Of a DNA stretch of 38,211 nucleotides, positions 23,256-32,296 are shown in pieces (the stretch's first letter is position 1; each line of letters opens with the position of its first letter). The notes under the pieces are model-generated. The model worked only from the letters and a program-made list of their open reading frames with translations, did no database searches and was not told the DNA's origin. The position numbers and the translations under genes are program-made. Source of the stretch: 66-474 sp039923855 (GTDB taxonomy: Bacteria > Pseudomonadota > Gammaproteobacteria > Xanthomonadales > Rhodanobacteraceae); assembly GCA_039923855.1 (NCBI GenBank), contig JBDTBW010000092.1, positions 1-38,211 of the forward strand, given 5' to 3'.

Positions 23256-26200
23256 TTATAACTTGGTTGAATCGGTAATCAACGCTGCGCCCAACGCCGT
23301 CCCATGCCCGATCGCCGCGTGCGAACCCCGCACCCTGCCCTCCCTCGCATCGCGCACCACCCGCCGCATCGCCATCCGCGCGTCATCCAGCAGCGCGTAG
23401 ATTACCGGCAGCGCCAGTAGTGTGACGATGGTGGAAAACAGCAACCCGCCGGCGATCGCGCGGGCCATCGGCGAATACGGCGGACCGTCGCCGCCGATCT
23501 GCGCGTCGGTCAGGCACAGCGGCAGCATGCCGAGGATCGCGGTGCCCATCGTCATCAAGATCGGGCGCAGGCGTTCGGATGCGCCCGCGATCAGCGCCTG
23601 CGTTCGCGCCATCCCCTGATGCCGCAGCGTGTTGATGTGCACGATCATCACGATACCGTTGCTGACCACCACGCCCATCAGGATCAATATGCCGATCGCG
23701 GCCATGATCGAGAACGTGGTGCCGCTGACCCAGAACAGCCAGAACACGCCGAGCACCGAGAACACGAACGTCGTCAGGATCGCGGCCGGAAAGATCAATG
23801 ATTCGAACATGCAGCACATCACCACGTACACCAGCACCAGCGCGATCAGCATGTTGAACGCCATCTGGTTGCCGGCCTGCTGGTCATCGTTGAAGCTGTC
23901 GCCATAGGCCCAGTGGTAACCCGGCGGCAGCGTGACCGCTTTCATCGCGGCATCGATTTCCTTGCGCGCGTCGGGCAGCGTTTTGCCTTTGGCGAGATTG
24001 GCGCCGATCGTCACCGTGGTCTGGCGGTTGGTGCGCGAAATAGTGGTTGCGGTTGGGTGCGTTTCCACGCGCACCATCGACAGCAGCGGTATCTGGGTGC
24101 CGTCATTGCGGCGCAATTTGTAATCGGCCAGATCGTCCAGGCTCTGCGCGTCGGCATTGCGGAAACGCAGCCACACCGGCACTTCGCGGTCGCCCTTGCG
24201 GAACTCCGACAACGGCATGCCGCGCAGCGCGATGCCGAGATAATCCCCGACCTGTTGCGCATCGAAGCCGTACAGTTTGGCCAGGGTGCGATCGACGTGC
24301 ACCGCGACCTCGCGGTCGCCGCCGTTCTGTTCCGAGTGAACGTCGCGCAGGGTCGGCAACCGCGACAACACCGGAATCAAGGTGTTGGAGAGTTCGTTGA
24401 GCTGTGCGGTCGAATCGCCGCGCAGGGATACCTCGACCGGCGAACCGTTGCCATTGCGCTGCTGGTCGAAATCGAGCGTGCCGATCGCGATTTTCGGCAA
24501 TCCCTTGCGGATTTCGTCAGTAATTTCCGCCGAACTGCGTTTCGCATCCTTCGCATCGGTGAGGATGATATTGGTGATGCCGTTCTGTTCCTCGCTGTAA
24601 TAGGTGTAGACCGACTTGATCTCGAATTGCTTCTTGCGCGCGAGCAACCAGTCGTCGATCTTCTTGACCGCCGGCGCCTGTTGAGCGAGGCGGTATTGGC
24701 CGATGAGATGCCACGACAGATGCAGTTCGCGCGATTCGGATTGCGCGAACATGTCGAACTTGGTGTGCATGATCGGCCACACGCTCAAGACCAGCAGCAC
24801 GAGCACACCGGCCATCGACCAGCGCCGGTGCGCCAGCGTCCACGCCACCACCCGCGCGTAACGCTCACGCAGGCGCGTGATCATGGTTCGGCGGCCGATG
24901 AACTTCGGCGTCGGCAGACGCGAGGACAACATCGGCACCAGACTGACCGCGACCAGCCACGAGGCGATGTGCGCGATCGCCATGGTGATTGCGATCTGGG
25001 TGAGAAAAATGCTGATGTCGTTGCGCTCGCCGAACAGGTTCGGCAGGAACACGATCACCGAGGTCAGCGTGCCAGCGGCAATCGCGAGCCCCACCGCCTG
25101 CGTGCCGGCCACCGCGCAGTACCACGGTTTGTCCGGAAATTTTTCGCGGAACTGATAGATGCTCTCGACCACTACCACCGCATTGTCGACCAGCATGCCG
25201 ACCGCCAGCAGCAGGCCCATCATCGAAAGAATGTTCAGGCTGATGCCGAAGAAATACATGCAGCCCAACGTGATCACGAAACACACCGGAATCGCCACCG
25301 ACACCATCAGCGTGGACGGCCAGTCGCGCAGGAAGTAATACAGCACCAGCACCGACAGGAACACGCCGATCAGGCCCGCCTCGCCCAGCTCACGCAACGA
25401 CGAGGTCACGCCTTTCGCGGAATCCTGCAACGCATACACGCGGATGCCGCGCATTTCCGGATCGTTGCGGATGCCATCGACATACTTCGTTACCGCGGTG
25501 CCGACGTCGACCAGATTGGCGTTGCGTTCCTTGTAGACGTTGATGCCGATCGCGGGGCGCCCGTCGAGTTGACGCGCGTAGTCGATGCGCTGCGGCCGCA
25601 GCGTGACCTGCGCGATATCGCCGAGTTTCAGCCCACGCTCATCGACCGGCATCGCGCGGATGTCGTCGAGATCGCGCCATTGCCCTTGCGGTTGCACGCG
25701 CCAGCGCAAGCCGCCATCGCTGACCTGCCCCGCCGACAGCGAGAAATTGGCCTGCTTCAGTCGCTGGTACAACTGATCCAGCGCGATGCCGTGCGCGGCG
25801 ATGCGCTCGGCCGACAATTCGATCTGCACCTGCGGCGGCGCCACACCGTCGATCTCGACGCGCGCCACGCCCGGAATGCGTTCGATAGGACGTTTCAACT
25901 CGCGATCGAGCAGCGCGAAGGAGTTGGCGAGATTGCGATTCGATGCAATACGCAATTGCAGGATCGGCTGATCGGAGGTCGAGAACTTCTGCACCGTGTA
26001 GCGTTGCAGATCGGACGGCAGATCGGCGCGGATCGCGTCGATCTTTTCGCGCGCCTGTACGGCTTTTACCGCGACGTTCTCACCCCATTTGAACTGCAGG
26101 AAAATCTGCGTGCCGTCGGCGCGCGAGGTCGAGTTCATCTTCTGGATGCCGGGCAATGCGGCGAGTGCGTCCTCGACCGGGCGCGTGATCGTTTGTTCGA

Positions 26201-26375
26201 TCTCCGACGGCGTGGAACCGACGTAGGGAATATCGACCAGCAGGAACGGCACGTCCAGCGCGGGGAAAGATTCCAGCGGCAAACGCACCGCCGCGATCAA
26301 ACCGATCACGAACAGCGAGACGAAAAACATCACCGCAGTGACCGGGCGCTTGAGGCTGAGTTCGGCGAGATTCAT
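23256..26375 (-). CDS. RND efflux transporter permease subunit, second pump of the three-gene operon
   Basis: 1039-residue inner-membrane RND protein (HAE1 family) starting MNLAELSLKRPVTAVMFFVSLFVIGLIAA, with PALDVPFLLVDIPYVGSTPSEIEQTITRPVE in the porter domain. The position of the paired relay aspartates reads LVDNAVVVVES, that is Asp397-Asn398, and the position of the relay lysine reads VVVSNGIVMIVHIN, so one Asp and the Lys are replaced. Such changes occur in some branches of the family, but the partner gene keeps both residues. The ATG overlaps the stop of the upstream permease gene (ATGA). Probably a component of a pump with two different permeases and one adaptor. Confidence 0.93.
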   Translation of the reverse strand: MNLAELSLKRPVTAVMFFVSLFVIGLIAAVRLPLESFPALDVPFLLVDIPYVGSTPSEIEQTITRPVEDALAALPGIQKMNSTSRADGTQIFLQFKWGENVAVKAVQAREKIDAIRADLPSDLQRYTVQKFSTSDQPILQLRIASNRNLANSFALLDRELKRPIERIPGVARVEIDGVAPPQVQIELSAERIAAHGIALDQLYQRLKQANFSLSAGQVSDGGLRWRVQPQGQWRDLDDIRAMPVDERGLKLGDIAQVTLRPQRIDYARQLDGRPAIGINVYKERNANLVDVGTAVTKYVDGIRNDPEMRGIRVYALQDSAKGVTSSLRELGEAGLIGVFLSVLVLYYFLRDWPSTLMVSVAIPVCFVITLGCMYFFGISLNILSMMGLLLAVGMLVDNAVVVVESIYQFREKFPDKPWYCAVAGTQAVGLAIAAGTLTSVIVFLPNLFGERNDISIFLTQIAITMAIAHIASWLVAVSLVPMLSSRLPTPKFIGRRTMITRLRERYARVVAWTLAHRRWSMAGVLVLLVLSVWPIMHTKFDMFAQSESRELHLSWHLIGQYRLAQQAPAVKKIDDWLLARKKQFEIKSVYTYYSEEQNGITNIILTDAKDAKRSSAEITDEIRKGLPKIAIGTLDFDQQRNGNGSPVEVSLRGDSTAQLNELSNTLIPVLSRLPTLRDVHSEQNGGDREVAVHVDRTLAKLYGFDAQQVGDYLGIALRGMPLSEFRKGDREVPVWLRFRNADAQSLDDLADYKLRRNDGTQIPLLSMVRVETHPTATTISRTNRQTTVTIGANLAKGKTLPDARKEIDAAMKAVTLPPGYHWAYGDSFNDDQQAGNQMAFNMLIALVLVYVVMCCMFESLIFPAAILTTFVFSVLGVFWLFWVSGTTFSIMAAIGILILMGVVVSNGIVMIVHINTLRHQGMARTQALIAGASERLRPILMTMGTAILGMLPLCLTDAQIGGDGPPYSPMARAIAGGLLFSTIVTLLALPVIYALLDDARMAMRRVVRDAREGRVRGSHAAIGHGTALGAALITDSTKL

Positions 26376-29300
26376 GCGGGTTGTTCTTCCGCCGGTGTGG
26401 AATCACCGTCACCGTGCCGTGCCGCGACTTTGGCGCGACGCCGTTCGCCACGCGCCACATACCAGGCATCGTCGCGTCGATCAAGCAGGTCGTAGACGAC
26501 CGGGATCACCACCAGCGTCAACAGGGTCGACACGGCAAGACCGCCCATCACCGTGATCGCCATCGGCGCGCGCACCTCCGCACCAGCGCCGATGCCGATC
26601 GCCAGTGGCAGGAACCCGAGCAACGTCGCCAGCGTGGTCATGGTGATCGGACGCAGCCGCGATTCCGCCGCGGCGCAGATCGCCTCGCGCTTGGCATGGC
26701 GTTGCTCGCGCAATTGATTGACGCGATCGATCAGGATGATCGCGTTCTTGACCACGATGCCGACCAGCATGATCAGACCGATAAAGACGACGACGGACAG
26801 CGTCGATCCGGTCAGCTTCAGGGCCAGCACCGCGCCGACCAGCGCCAGCGGAACGGCGAACATGATCACGAACGGATGCAGCAAGGACTCGAACTGCGAG
26901 GCCATTACCAGGTAGACCATGAAGATTGCAAGGCCCAGCGCGAACAGCAGCGAGTGCACTGAAGCCGAGAGATCCTCGCTCTGTCCGCCGATGTGGACCG
27001 TCACGCCCGCGGCCAGCGGATGCGTCGCGACGATCTGTCTGACTTCCGCGATCGCGCTGCCGAGATCGCCCGAGGCGATATCGGCCGAGACGATCGCCAC
27101 TCGCTCCTGACCGATGCGATGGATTTCTGCCGGGCCTTGCGTGGCGAGTACGTCGGCGACGGACGACAACCGCACCGGCGTGTCCATGCCGGGCGACGGC
27201 GTGTCGGCGAGCGCGCTCTTGTTCGCGGATGGACTGGGCGTACCGCCGCTGCCGGCATTATTCGTGGCGAGGCCACTGTTGGTGGAGGTATCGGACGACG
27301 CTGCATTGGCAGCATTCCCGGCCGAAGCCGCGGCGATATAGCCGACCACCAGATTGCGGATCGCATCGACGCTGTCGCGATCGGCTTTGCGCGCGCGCAC
27401 CAGCACGTCGATCTTGCGGTCGTGGAAATCGTAACGGGTGGCGACCTCACCCTTGACCTTGCGCACGATGCGGTCGGCGATATCCCGTGTGGTGAGGCCG
27501 AGCGCCGCGGCGCGATCGGCATCGAAGCGGATCGCGATCTCCGGGTAGCCGCCCGCGACCGTGGATTTGATGTCGGTGAAGCGTGGCGACGCGCGCATCA
27601 GCGAGGTGAGTTTGCGTCCCGCCGTGGTCAGGGCATCCAGATCGTAACCACGGATTTCCACCTCCAGCGGCGCCGCCGACGAGAACAACTGCGGCCGCGA
27701 AAACTTGGCGCTCACCGCCGGATGTTGCGCAAGTGTGGCGCGCAACTTCCGGGTCTCGACGCGCTCGGCATCGCTGCCGGCGTTGGGCGCAAGCGCGATG
27801 CTCATGCGCGCGATGTTCTCTCCGGATTCGGTGGGATTGGCATCCAGCCGCGTGCCGGTACCGGAGACACCGTAGATCGACGCAACACCGGGATCCTTCG
27901 CATGACGCTGCGACACTTCGCGCACCAGCGCGTCGGTCTGCGTCAACGGGGTGCCGGGCGGCAGCGTCGCGGTGACATCGAAACGGTTCTGCGCGAGCTG
28001 CGGGATCAGATCCAGACCCAGCGTGGGCACCAGTGCCAACGCGATCGCGAAAGCCAGCGCGGCGAAGCCAAGCACCCGCCATGGATGGATCAGTGCTTTC
28101 GGCAGGGCGCGGTGATAGAAACGCGCAGCGCGCTCGTAGGGGATCATCACGCCGCGGCCGACAAAGCGCAGCGCGCGTCCGATCACGCCGCCGACACCGC
28201 GCCCCGCGCCGAAACCGGCCCAGGCCACCGCGCGAGGCAATGCGCCCAATCGCCCGCGCGGCCTGGATTCCTCGAACTCCTCGCGATACGCCAGCGGCGC
28301 GCGTCCGTGCAACGACGCCAGCATCGGGATCAGTGTCATCGCCACGATCAACGAAATCAGCATCGCGAAGGTCACGGTCAGCGCTTGATCGCGGAACAAC
28401 TGTCCGGCGATACCCTGCACGAACACCAGCGGCAGGAACACCGCGACGGTAGTCAGCGTCGATGCGGTGACCGCCATACCGACTTCCGACGCGCCGGCCA
28501 CCGCGGCTTCCACGATGCCCATGCCCGCTTCGCGTTTGCGCGCGATGTTCTCCAGCACCACGATCGAATCGTCCACCACCATGCCGGTGGCGAGCGCAAG
28601 TCCGCCCAGCGACATCACGTTCAAGGACAGACCGAATCGATCCATGAAAAAGAATGTCGTGATCAGCGACACCGGTAACGACAGCGAAACAATGAAGGTG
28701 CTGCGCGCGTGGCCGAGAAAGAAAAAGATCACCAGGATCGCCAGCACACCGCCAATCAGCGCGTCGTTGCGCACCTCCGACAACGCATGCCGGATGAACA
28801 CGGATTGATCGTCCAGCACGGTGAGTTTGGCGCCCGCCGGCAGGCTGTCGCCGAGCTTGTCCAATTCCGCATGCACGGCCTGCGCGACGCTCACCGTATT
28901 GGCGTCGCCCTGCTTGTAGATCGCCAGTTCGATCGCCTCGCGGCCGTCCACGCGCACGATGCCCTCGCGCTCCTTGTAACCCTGATACACCTGCGCGATG
29001 TCTTTCAATCTGACCGGCACGCCATTGGCATCCACCTTGATCAGCGTGTCGCGCATCTGCTGCAAATCGGTGAACTGGTTGAGCGTGCGCACCAGATAAC
29101 GCTGCGAGCCTTCATCGATGCTGCCGCCGGAGATGTTGACGTTTTCGTTCTTCAACCGCGTGATCACGGTGTTGATGTCGATGCCGAGCTGCGCCAGTTT
29201 GTGCTGATCGACCGCGACCTCGATCTCGTCCTCGAGTCCGCCTCCTACCTTGACCGCGGCGACGCCCGCGACCGGCTCCAGACGTTTTTTCAATTCGTCG

Positions 29301-29785
29301 TCGGCGAAGCGGCGCAGGCGTTTGAGCGCGGCGGGGTCCGAATCGCCGGCTGCGGTCGACGCAAGGCCCAAACGGATGATCGGATCGGTCGAGGGATTGA
29401 AGCGCAACAGCAGCGGCTTCTTCGCTTCCAGCGGCAATTGCAGGGTGTCGAGTTTGTCGCGCACGTCCAGCGCGGCCATGTCCATGTCCGTGCCCCAGGC
29501 GAACTCGAGGATCACGTCGGACTCGCCGGTGCGCGACACCGAATGTACCTGGCGCACATTCTTGACCACGCCGACGGCTTCTTCCACCGGCTGGCTGATC
29601 AGGTTCTCGATCTCGGTGGGCGCGGCGCCCTCGTAATCGGTGCGCACGGTCAAGGTCGGATACGACAGATCCGGCAACAGATTCACCTTGAGATCGGACA
29701 ACCCGATCAAGCCGAACAGCACCAGGGTCAGCGTCAACATGCCGACGGTGACGCGCCGGCGCGTCGCGAACGCCGGCAGATTCAT
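26372..29785 (-). CDS. RND efflux transporter permease subunit, first pump of the three-gene operon
   Basis: 1137-residue RND protein of the HAE1 family, longer than the usual 1020-1070. Starts MNLPAFATRRRVTVGMLTLTLVLFGLIGLSDL; porter domain has LLPDLSYPTLTVRTDYEGAAPTEIE; the relay aspartates are Asp405-Asp406 in MVVDDSIVVLENI, and the relay lysine is in GIVVKNAIILIDRVNQL. Two insertions explain the length: a basic, Gly/Arg-rich cytoplasmic segment between helices 6 and 7 (around residues 490-540), and a low-complexity Ala/Ser/Asn/Gly/Pro stretch in the second porter half (residues about 815-865, positions 27189-27340). Overlaps the adaptor gene and the second permease by 4 bp each (ATGA), so all three are translationally coupled. 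Confidence 0.94.
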   Translation of the reverse strand: MNLPAFATRRRVTVGMLTLTLVLFGLIGLSDLKVNLLPDLSYPTLTVRTDYEGAAPTEIENLISQPVEEAVGVVKNVRQVHSVSRTGESDVILEFAWGTDMDMAALDVRDKLDTLQLPLEAKKPLLLRFNPSTDPIIRLGLASTAAGDSDPAALKRLRRFADDELKKRLEPVAGVAAVKVGGGLEDEIEVAVDQHKLAQLGIDINTVITRLKNENVNISGGSIDEGSQRYLVRTLNQFTDLQQMRDTLIKVDANGVPVRLKDIAQVYQGYKEREGIVRVDGREAIELAIYKQGDANTVSVAQAVHAELDKLGDSLPAGAKLTVLDDQSVFIRHALSEVRNDALIGGVLAILVIFFFLGHARSTFIVSLSLPVSLITTFFFMDRFGLSLNVMSLGGLALATGMVVDDSIVVLENIARKREAGMGIVEAAVAGASEVGMAVTASTLTTVAVFLPLVFVQGIAGQLFRDQALTVTFAMLISLIVAMTLIPMLASLHGRAPLAYREEFEESRPRGRLGALPRAVAWAGFGAGRGVGGVIGRALRFVGRGVMIPYERAARFYHRALPKALIHPWRVLGFAALAFAIALALVPTLGLDLIPQLAQNRFDVTATLPPGTPLTQTDALVREVSQRHAKDPGVASIYGVSGTGTRLDANPTESGENIARMSIALAPNAGSDAERVETRKLRATLAQHPAVSAKFSRPQLFSSAAPLEVEIRGYDLDALTTAGRKLTSLMRASPRFTDIKSTVAGGYPEIAIRFDADRAAALGLTTRDIADRIVRKVKGEVATRYDFHDRKIDVLVRARKADRDSVDAIRNLVVGYIAAASAGNAANAASSDTSTNSGLATNNAGSGGTPSPSANKSALADTPSPGMDTPVRLSSVADVLATQGPAEIHRIGQERVAIVSADIASGDLGSAIAEVRQIVATHPLAAGVTVHIGGQSEDLSASVHSLLFALGLAIFMVYLVMASQFESLLHPFVIMFAVPLALVGAVLALKLTGSTLSVVVFIGLIMLVGIVVKNAIILIDRVNQLREQRHAKREAICAAAESRLRPITMTTLATLLGFLPLAIGIGAGAEVRAPMAITVMGGLAVSTLLTLVVIPVVYDLLDRRDDAWYVARGERRRAKVAARHGDGDSTPAEEQPA

Positions 29786-30981
29786 TGCGCGGATTCCGGC
29801 GTAACGGCCGCACTCGATGCGGCCGCTGTGGACGCTTCCAGGATCTGCACTTCGCTGCCGTCGCGTACCGCGTCGCGTCCCAACGTGACCACGCGCTCGC
29901 CCGTCTTCAATCCCGAACGGATTTCGATGCGATCGCCGTCGACATAGCCGACCTTGACCGTGCGGCGTTTCGCGACCAGCGCCGGTGTCTTGCTGGTTTC
30001 CGCGGCAATCGCGTCGCCGGGCTTGGGTTTCTTCACCGCATTGGTTTGCGGTTTGGCGGCGCCGCGTTCGACCACGAACACCGCGGTCTCGCCATCCTCG
30101 TCGATCAACGCGCTGCGCGGGATCACCAGCGCGTCGCGGCGCTGGTCGTAGACGATGTCGATGCGGCCGAACATACCTGGACGTAATTCCTGGTTGCCTT
30201 GCATCGTGTTGTCGAACAGGCAGGTGACGCGAAAGGTGCCGCTGTTGGCATCGACCACCGGTGCGATGCGTTCGATCGACCCCGCGAAATCCTTGCCCGG
30301 CAGCGCATCGACGCTCAGCTTCACCGGCTGGCCCGTCTTCAAGGTGCCGATTTCGCGCTCAGGCACGTTCAACGTGGCGGTCAACGGATTCATGTCGACG
30401 ATATGGAAGATGGCCTGGTTGGCTTGCACCAGATTGCCCTGCTTGACCATGCGTTTTGAAATCACGCCGCCGATCGGCGCCACCACGCGCGTCCACGACA
30501 ATTGCATCGCCGCGCCGCGGGTGGCGGCCTGCTGCGCCTGCATATCGAACATGTCCTGGTCGTACTCGGCCTTGGGGATCAGTTGTTTCGCGATCGCCTT
30601 GGAGGCACGGTCGTAGGTGCTCTGCGCCTTGCGCATTTGCGCTGAACTTTGCGCCAACGTGTTCGCGGCGCTGGATTGATCCAGTTGCGCCAGCAATTGT
30701 CCCGGCTTGACCCTGTCGCCTTCCTCGACATACAGCTTCAACAACACGCCGGACGTCTTAGCAACCACATCGGCTTCGTGTTGGGCTTCGAGCGCGGCGG
30801 TGCCGGAATAACTGGCGTTGATCGGCGCGTGCGCAGCGGTGGCCACTTCCACCGGCACCCGTGTTGCGGCGTCCGCGTCCTTGTCGGCATCCGGGCCACC
30901 TCCAGCGCAGGCGGCGAGCGCCGGGATCAGCGCAATGGGCAAAAGAAAACGCGACAAGGAACGGTGTCGAGATGCGGTCAT
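29782..30981 (-). CDS. RND efflux periplasmic adaptor lipoprotein of the three-gene operon
   Basis: 399 residues. The signal peptide ends in the lipobox LAAC (Cys25), followed by a flexible Asp/Ala-rich linker. The barrel-sandwich (EADVVAKTSGVLLKLYVEEGDRVKPGQLLAQLD), helical hairpin (NTLAQSSAQMRKAQSTYDRASKAIAKQLIPKAEYDQ), second lipoyl part (VVAPIGGVISKRMVKQGNLV) and beta-barrel (PLTATLNVPEREIGTLKTGQPVKL; LRPGMFGRIDIVYDQRRDALVIP) are all in order. First gene of the operon, with an AT-rich promoter-like region and palindrome upstream. No outer-membrane factor gene is present, so a TolC homologue must be supplied from elsewhere. Confidence 0.93.
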   Translation of the reverse strand: MTASRHRSLSRFLLPIALIPALAACAGGGPDADKDADAATRVPVEVATAAHAPINASYSGTAALEAQHEADVVAKTSGVLLKLYVEEGDRVKPGQLLAQLDQSSAANTLAQSSAQMRKAQSTYDRASKAIAKQLIPKAEYDQDMFDMQAQQAATRGAAMQLSWTRVVAPIGGVISKRMVKQGNLVQANQAIFHIVDMNPLTATLNVPEREIGTLKTGQPVKLSVDALPGKDFAGSIERIAPVVDANSGTFRVTCLFDNTMQGNQELRPGMFGRIDIVYDQRRDALVIPRSALIDEDGETAVFVVERGAAKPQTNAVKKPKPGDAIAAETSKTPALVAKRRTVKVGYVDGDRIEIRSGLKTGERVVTLGRDAVRDGSEVQILEASTAAASSAAVTPESAQ

Positions 30982-31013
30982 GGCGGCGACGATACGAAGC
31001 GGAGGTGGGATAT

Positions 31014-31037
31014 GGTGTTATAGTTAAGTAAAACACC
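31014..31037 (-). promoter_or_regulatory. Candidate operator/promoter of the three-gene RND operon
   Basis: Inverted repeat GGTGTT...AACACC (6-bp arms, 12-bp AT-rich centre) 33 bp before the adaptor start codon. On the minus strand the centre contains TATAAC, a good -10 box, but no convincing -35 is seen at 17 bp. A palindrome over a -10 box in an AT-rich island is what one expects for a repressor site; no repressor gene is adjacent. Confidence 0.4.
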
Positions 31038-31291
31038 AAGCACAGGCGATGACAAGTGACGAATGGCATGGTCCGGCAAGCGCGTCACAAACACGTCGAT
31101 GACCACTGCTCGGACAACTCCGGCATGGACTCGTTCATTGCTCCCAATTGGATGTGACGAACCCGGCTGGATGCACCCAGTCGCGGCGGCGCCGGCGCGC
31201 AGCATCCACGATTTCACTCGCCAATGCACGGGCCGCAAGTCATGCGACATGTGGCAGTTTGTGCGCCATCCTGACGGCTGCTCGCCCGCGC
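31038..31291. other. Intergenic stretch without a recognised gene
   Basis: Most of the 386-bp gap 30982-31367 between the divergent RND operon and the cytochrome genes. Frames of 90 codons exist on both strands, but neither has a ribosome-binding site, recognisable domain or sensible composition. I see no repeat or RNA structure here. Confidence 0.5.
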
Positions 31292-31322
31292 TTGCTCGCC
31301 CCGCCGGATCGCAAGTTATACT
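31292..31322 (+). promoter_or_regulatory. Possible sigma-70 promoter of the cytochrome c pair
   Basis: TTGCTC and TTATAC with 18 bp between (or TATACT with 19 bp), ending about 46 bp before the first cytochrome start codon. Correct orientation and an acceptable match. Confidence 0.4.
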
Positions 31323-31367
31323 TCACCCTTTGTGACCGCGGCCCTCGCCGCGCGGGGAACACCGCCG

Positions 31368-31709
31368 ATGATTCGATCGCTGTTGAGCACCTTATTGCTC
31401 GTCGCACTGGCTGGCGCAGCGCCCGCCGCGATTGCGAGCGGCAACGCCATCGTCGGCAATGCCGCCGCCGGACGTGCCAAGGTCTATACCTGCCACGGTT
31501 GTCATGGCATCACCGGTTACGAGAACGCTTATCCGAATTACCATGTGCCACGGATTGCGGGGCAGAACGAAAAATATCTGATCGACGCGCTCGACGAGTA
31601 CCAGAGCGGCGAGCGCACGCACCCGACCATGCAGGCGCAAGCCGACAGTCTCTCCGCGCAGGACATCGCCGACATCGCCGCGTATCTCTCCAGTCTTCCG
31701 GCCAAGTGA
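31368..31709 (+). CDS. Monohaem class I cytochrome c (c4/c553-like), exported
   Basis: Periplasmic electron carrier of 113 residues. The signal peptide is MIRSLLSTLLLVALAGAAPAAIAS; the mature protein has one haem attachment motif CHGCH and the family blocks VPRIAGQNEKYLIDALDEYQSGERTHPTM and LSAQDIADIAAYLSSLPAK. The Met in HPTMQAQ is the likely second haem ligand. The start at 31368 opens the signal peptide; the frame runs a little further upstream. The next gene is a paralogue. It may carry electrons from the bc1 complex to a terminal oxidase, but the partner is not visible here. Confidence 0.9.
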   Translation: MIRSLLSTLLLVALAGAAPAAIASGNAIVGNAAAGRAKVYTCHGCHGITGYENAYPNYHVPRIAGQNEKYLIDALDEYQSGERTHPTMQAQADSLSAQDIADIAAYLSSLPAK

Positions 31710-31729
31710 ACCGCCAAGGATCTCGAACC

Positions 31730-32116
31730 ATGTTGCAGCGCGCGTCTGTCTTCTTTGTTTTTGCCGCGGCGTTTCTGTTCGCCAGCACCGCCGCATCGGC
31801 TTCCGGTGATATCGCCGCGGGCAAAAAGAAGGCCGCAGTTTGCGCGGCTTGCCACGGCGCCGACGGCAACGCGCAGATCGATCCGCAGTATCCGCGTCTG
31901 GCCGGGCAGTATCAGGATTACCTGGCGCAGGCGCTGCACGAATACCAGACCGGCACCCGCACGCACCCGCACATGGGCATCCATCGCAACAACGCGATCA
32001 TGCAAGGCATGGCCGCCAATCTGTCGGATCAGGACATCGAAGACATCGCCGCGTATTTTTCCTCGCTGCCGGGGAAACTGGGCGATCTGCACGGCAAGAT
32101 TCAGGGCGGCGATTAG
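31730..32116 (+). CDS. Second monohaem class I cytochrome c, paralogue of the first
   Basis: 128 residues: signal peptide MLQRASVFFVFAAAFLFASTAASA, haem motif CAACH followed by GADGNAQIDPQYPRLAGQYQDYLAQALHEYQTGTRTHPHM, and SDQDIEDIAAYFSSLPGKLGDL. It aligns with the upstream gene over the whole mature region but has about ten extra residues before the probable ligand Met in AIMQGMAANLS. AAGGA lies 9 nt before the ATG at 31730, and the gap to the first gene is 20 bp, so the two are co-transcribed. The pair looks like the two halves of a dihaem cytochrome c4 encoded as separate proteins. Confidence 0.92.
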   Translation: MLQRASVFFVFAAAFLFASTAASASGDIAAGKKKAAVCAACHGADGNAQIDPQYPRLAGQYQDYLAQALHEYQTGTRTHPHMGIHRNNAIMQGMAANLSDQDIEDIAAYFSSLPGKLGDLHGKIQGGD

Positions 32117-32146
32117 TGTCGCGAGTGAATCTGAACGCGAAGCGTT

Positions 32147-32207
32147 AACCCTCCCCTACGGGGAGGGTTTGGGTGGGGATGGTTTCATCGCGTTCGACAC
32201 CATCCCC
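32147..32207. repeat. Two strong palindromes downstream of the cytochrome genes
   Basis: AACCCTCCCC-TAC-GGGGAGGGTT at 32147-32169 is a perfect 10-bp hairpin, and GGGGATGGT/ACCATCCCC at 32175-32207 a perfect 9-bp one with a 15-nt loop. This is a common proteobacterial intergenic repeat type. It may help end transcription of the cytochrome genes although no T-run follows. Confidence 0.75.
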
Positions 32208-32296
32208 ATCCCAGCCTTCCCCTTGAAAGCGGAAGGAGTTGAGACGCGCAGTGAAGGTGTTATCACGCTAGACGCAACGGCCTTCGGCGTTCCCTT

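Noticed and set aside
23913..26495. 860-codon open frame on the plus strand
   Set aside because: Antisense to the RND permease genes, same Arg/His/Asp-rich artefact composition, no start signal.
31063..31335. 90-codon plus-strand gene between the RND operon and the cytochromes
   Set aside because: No ribosome-binding site, no domain, mixed composition, and it overlaps the likely cytochrome promoter.
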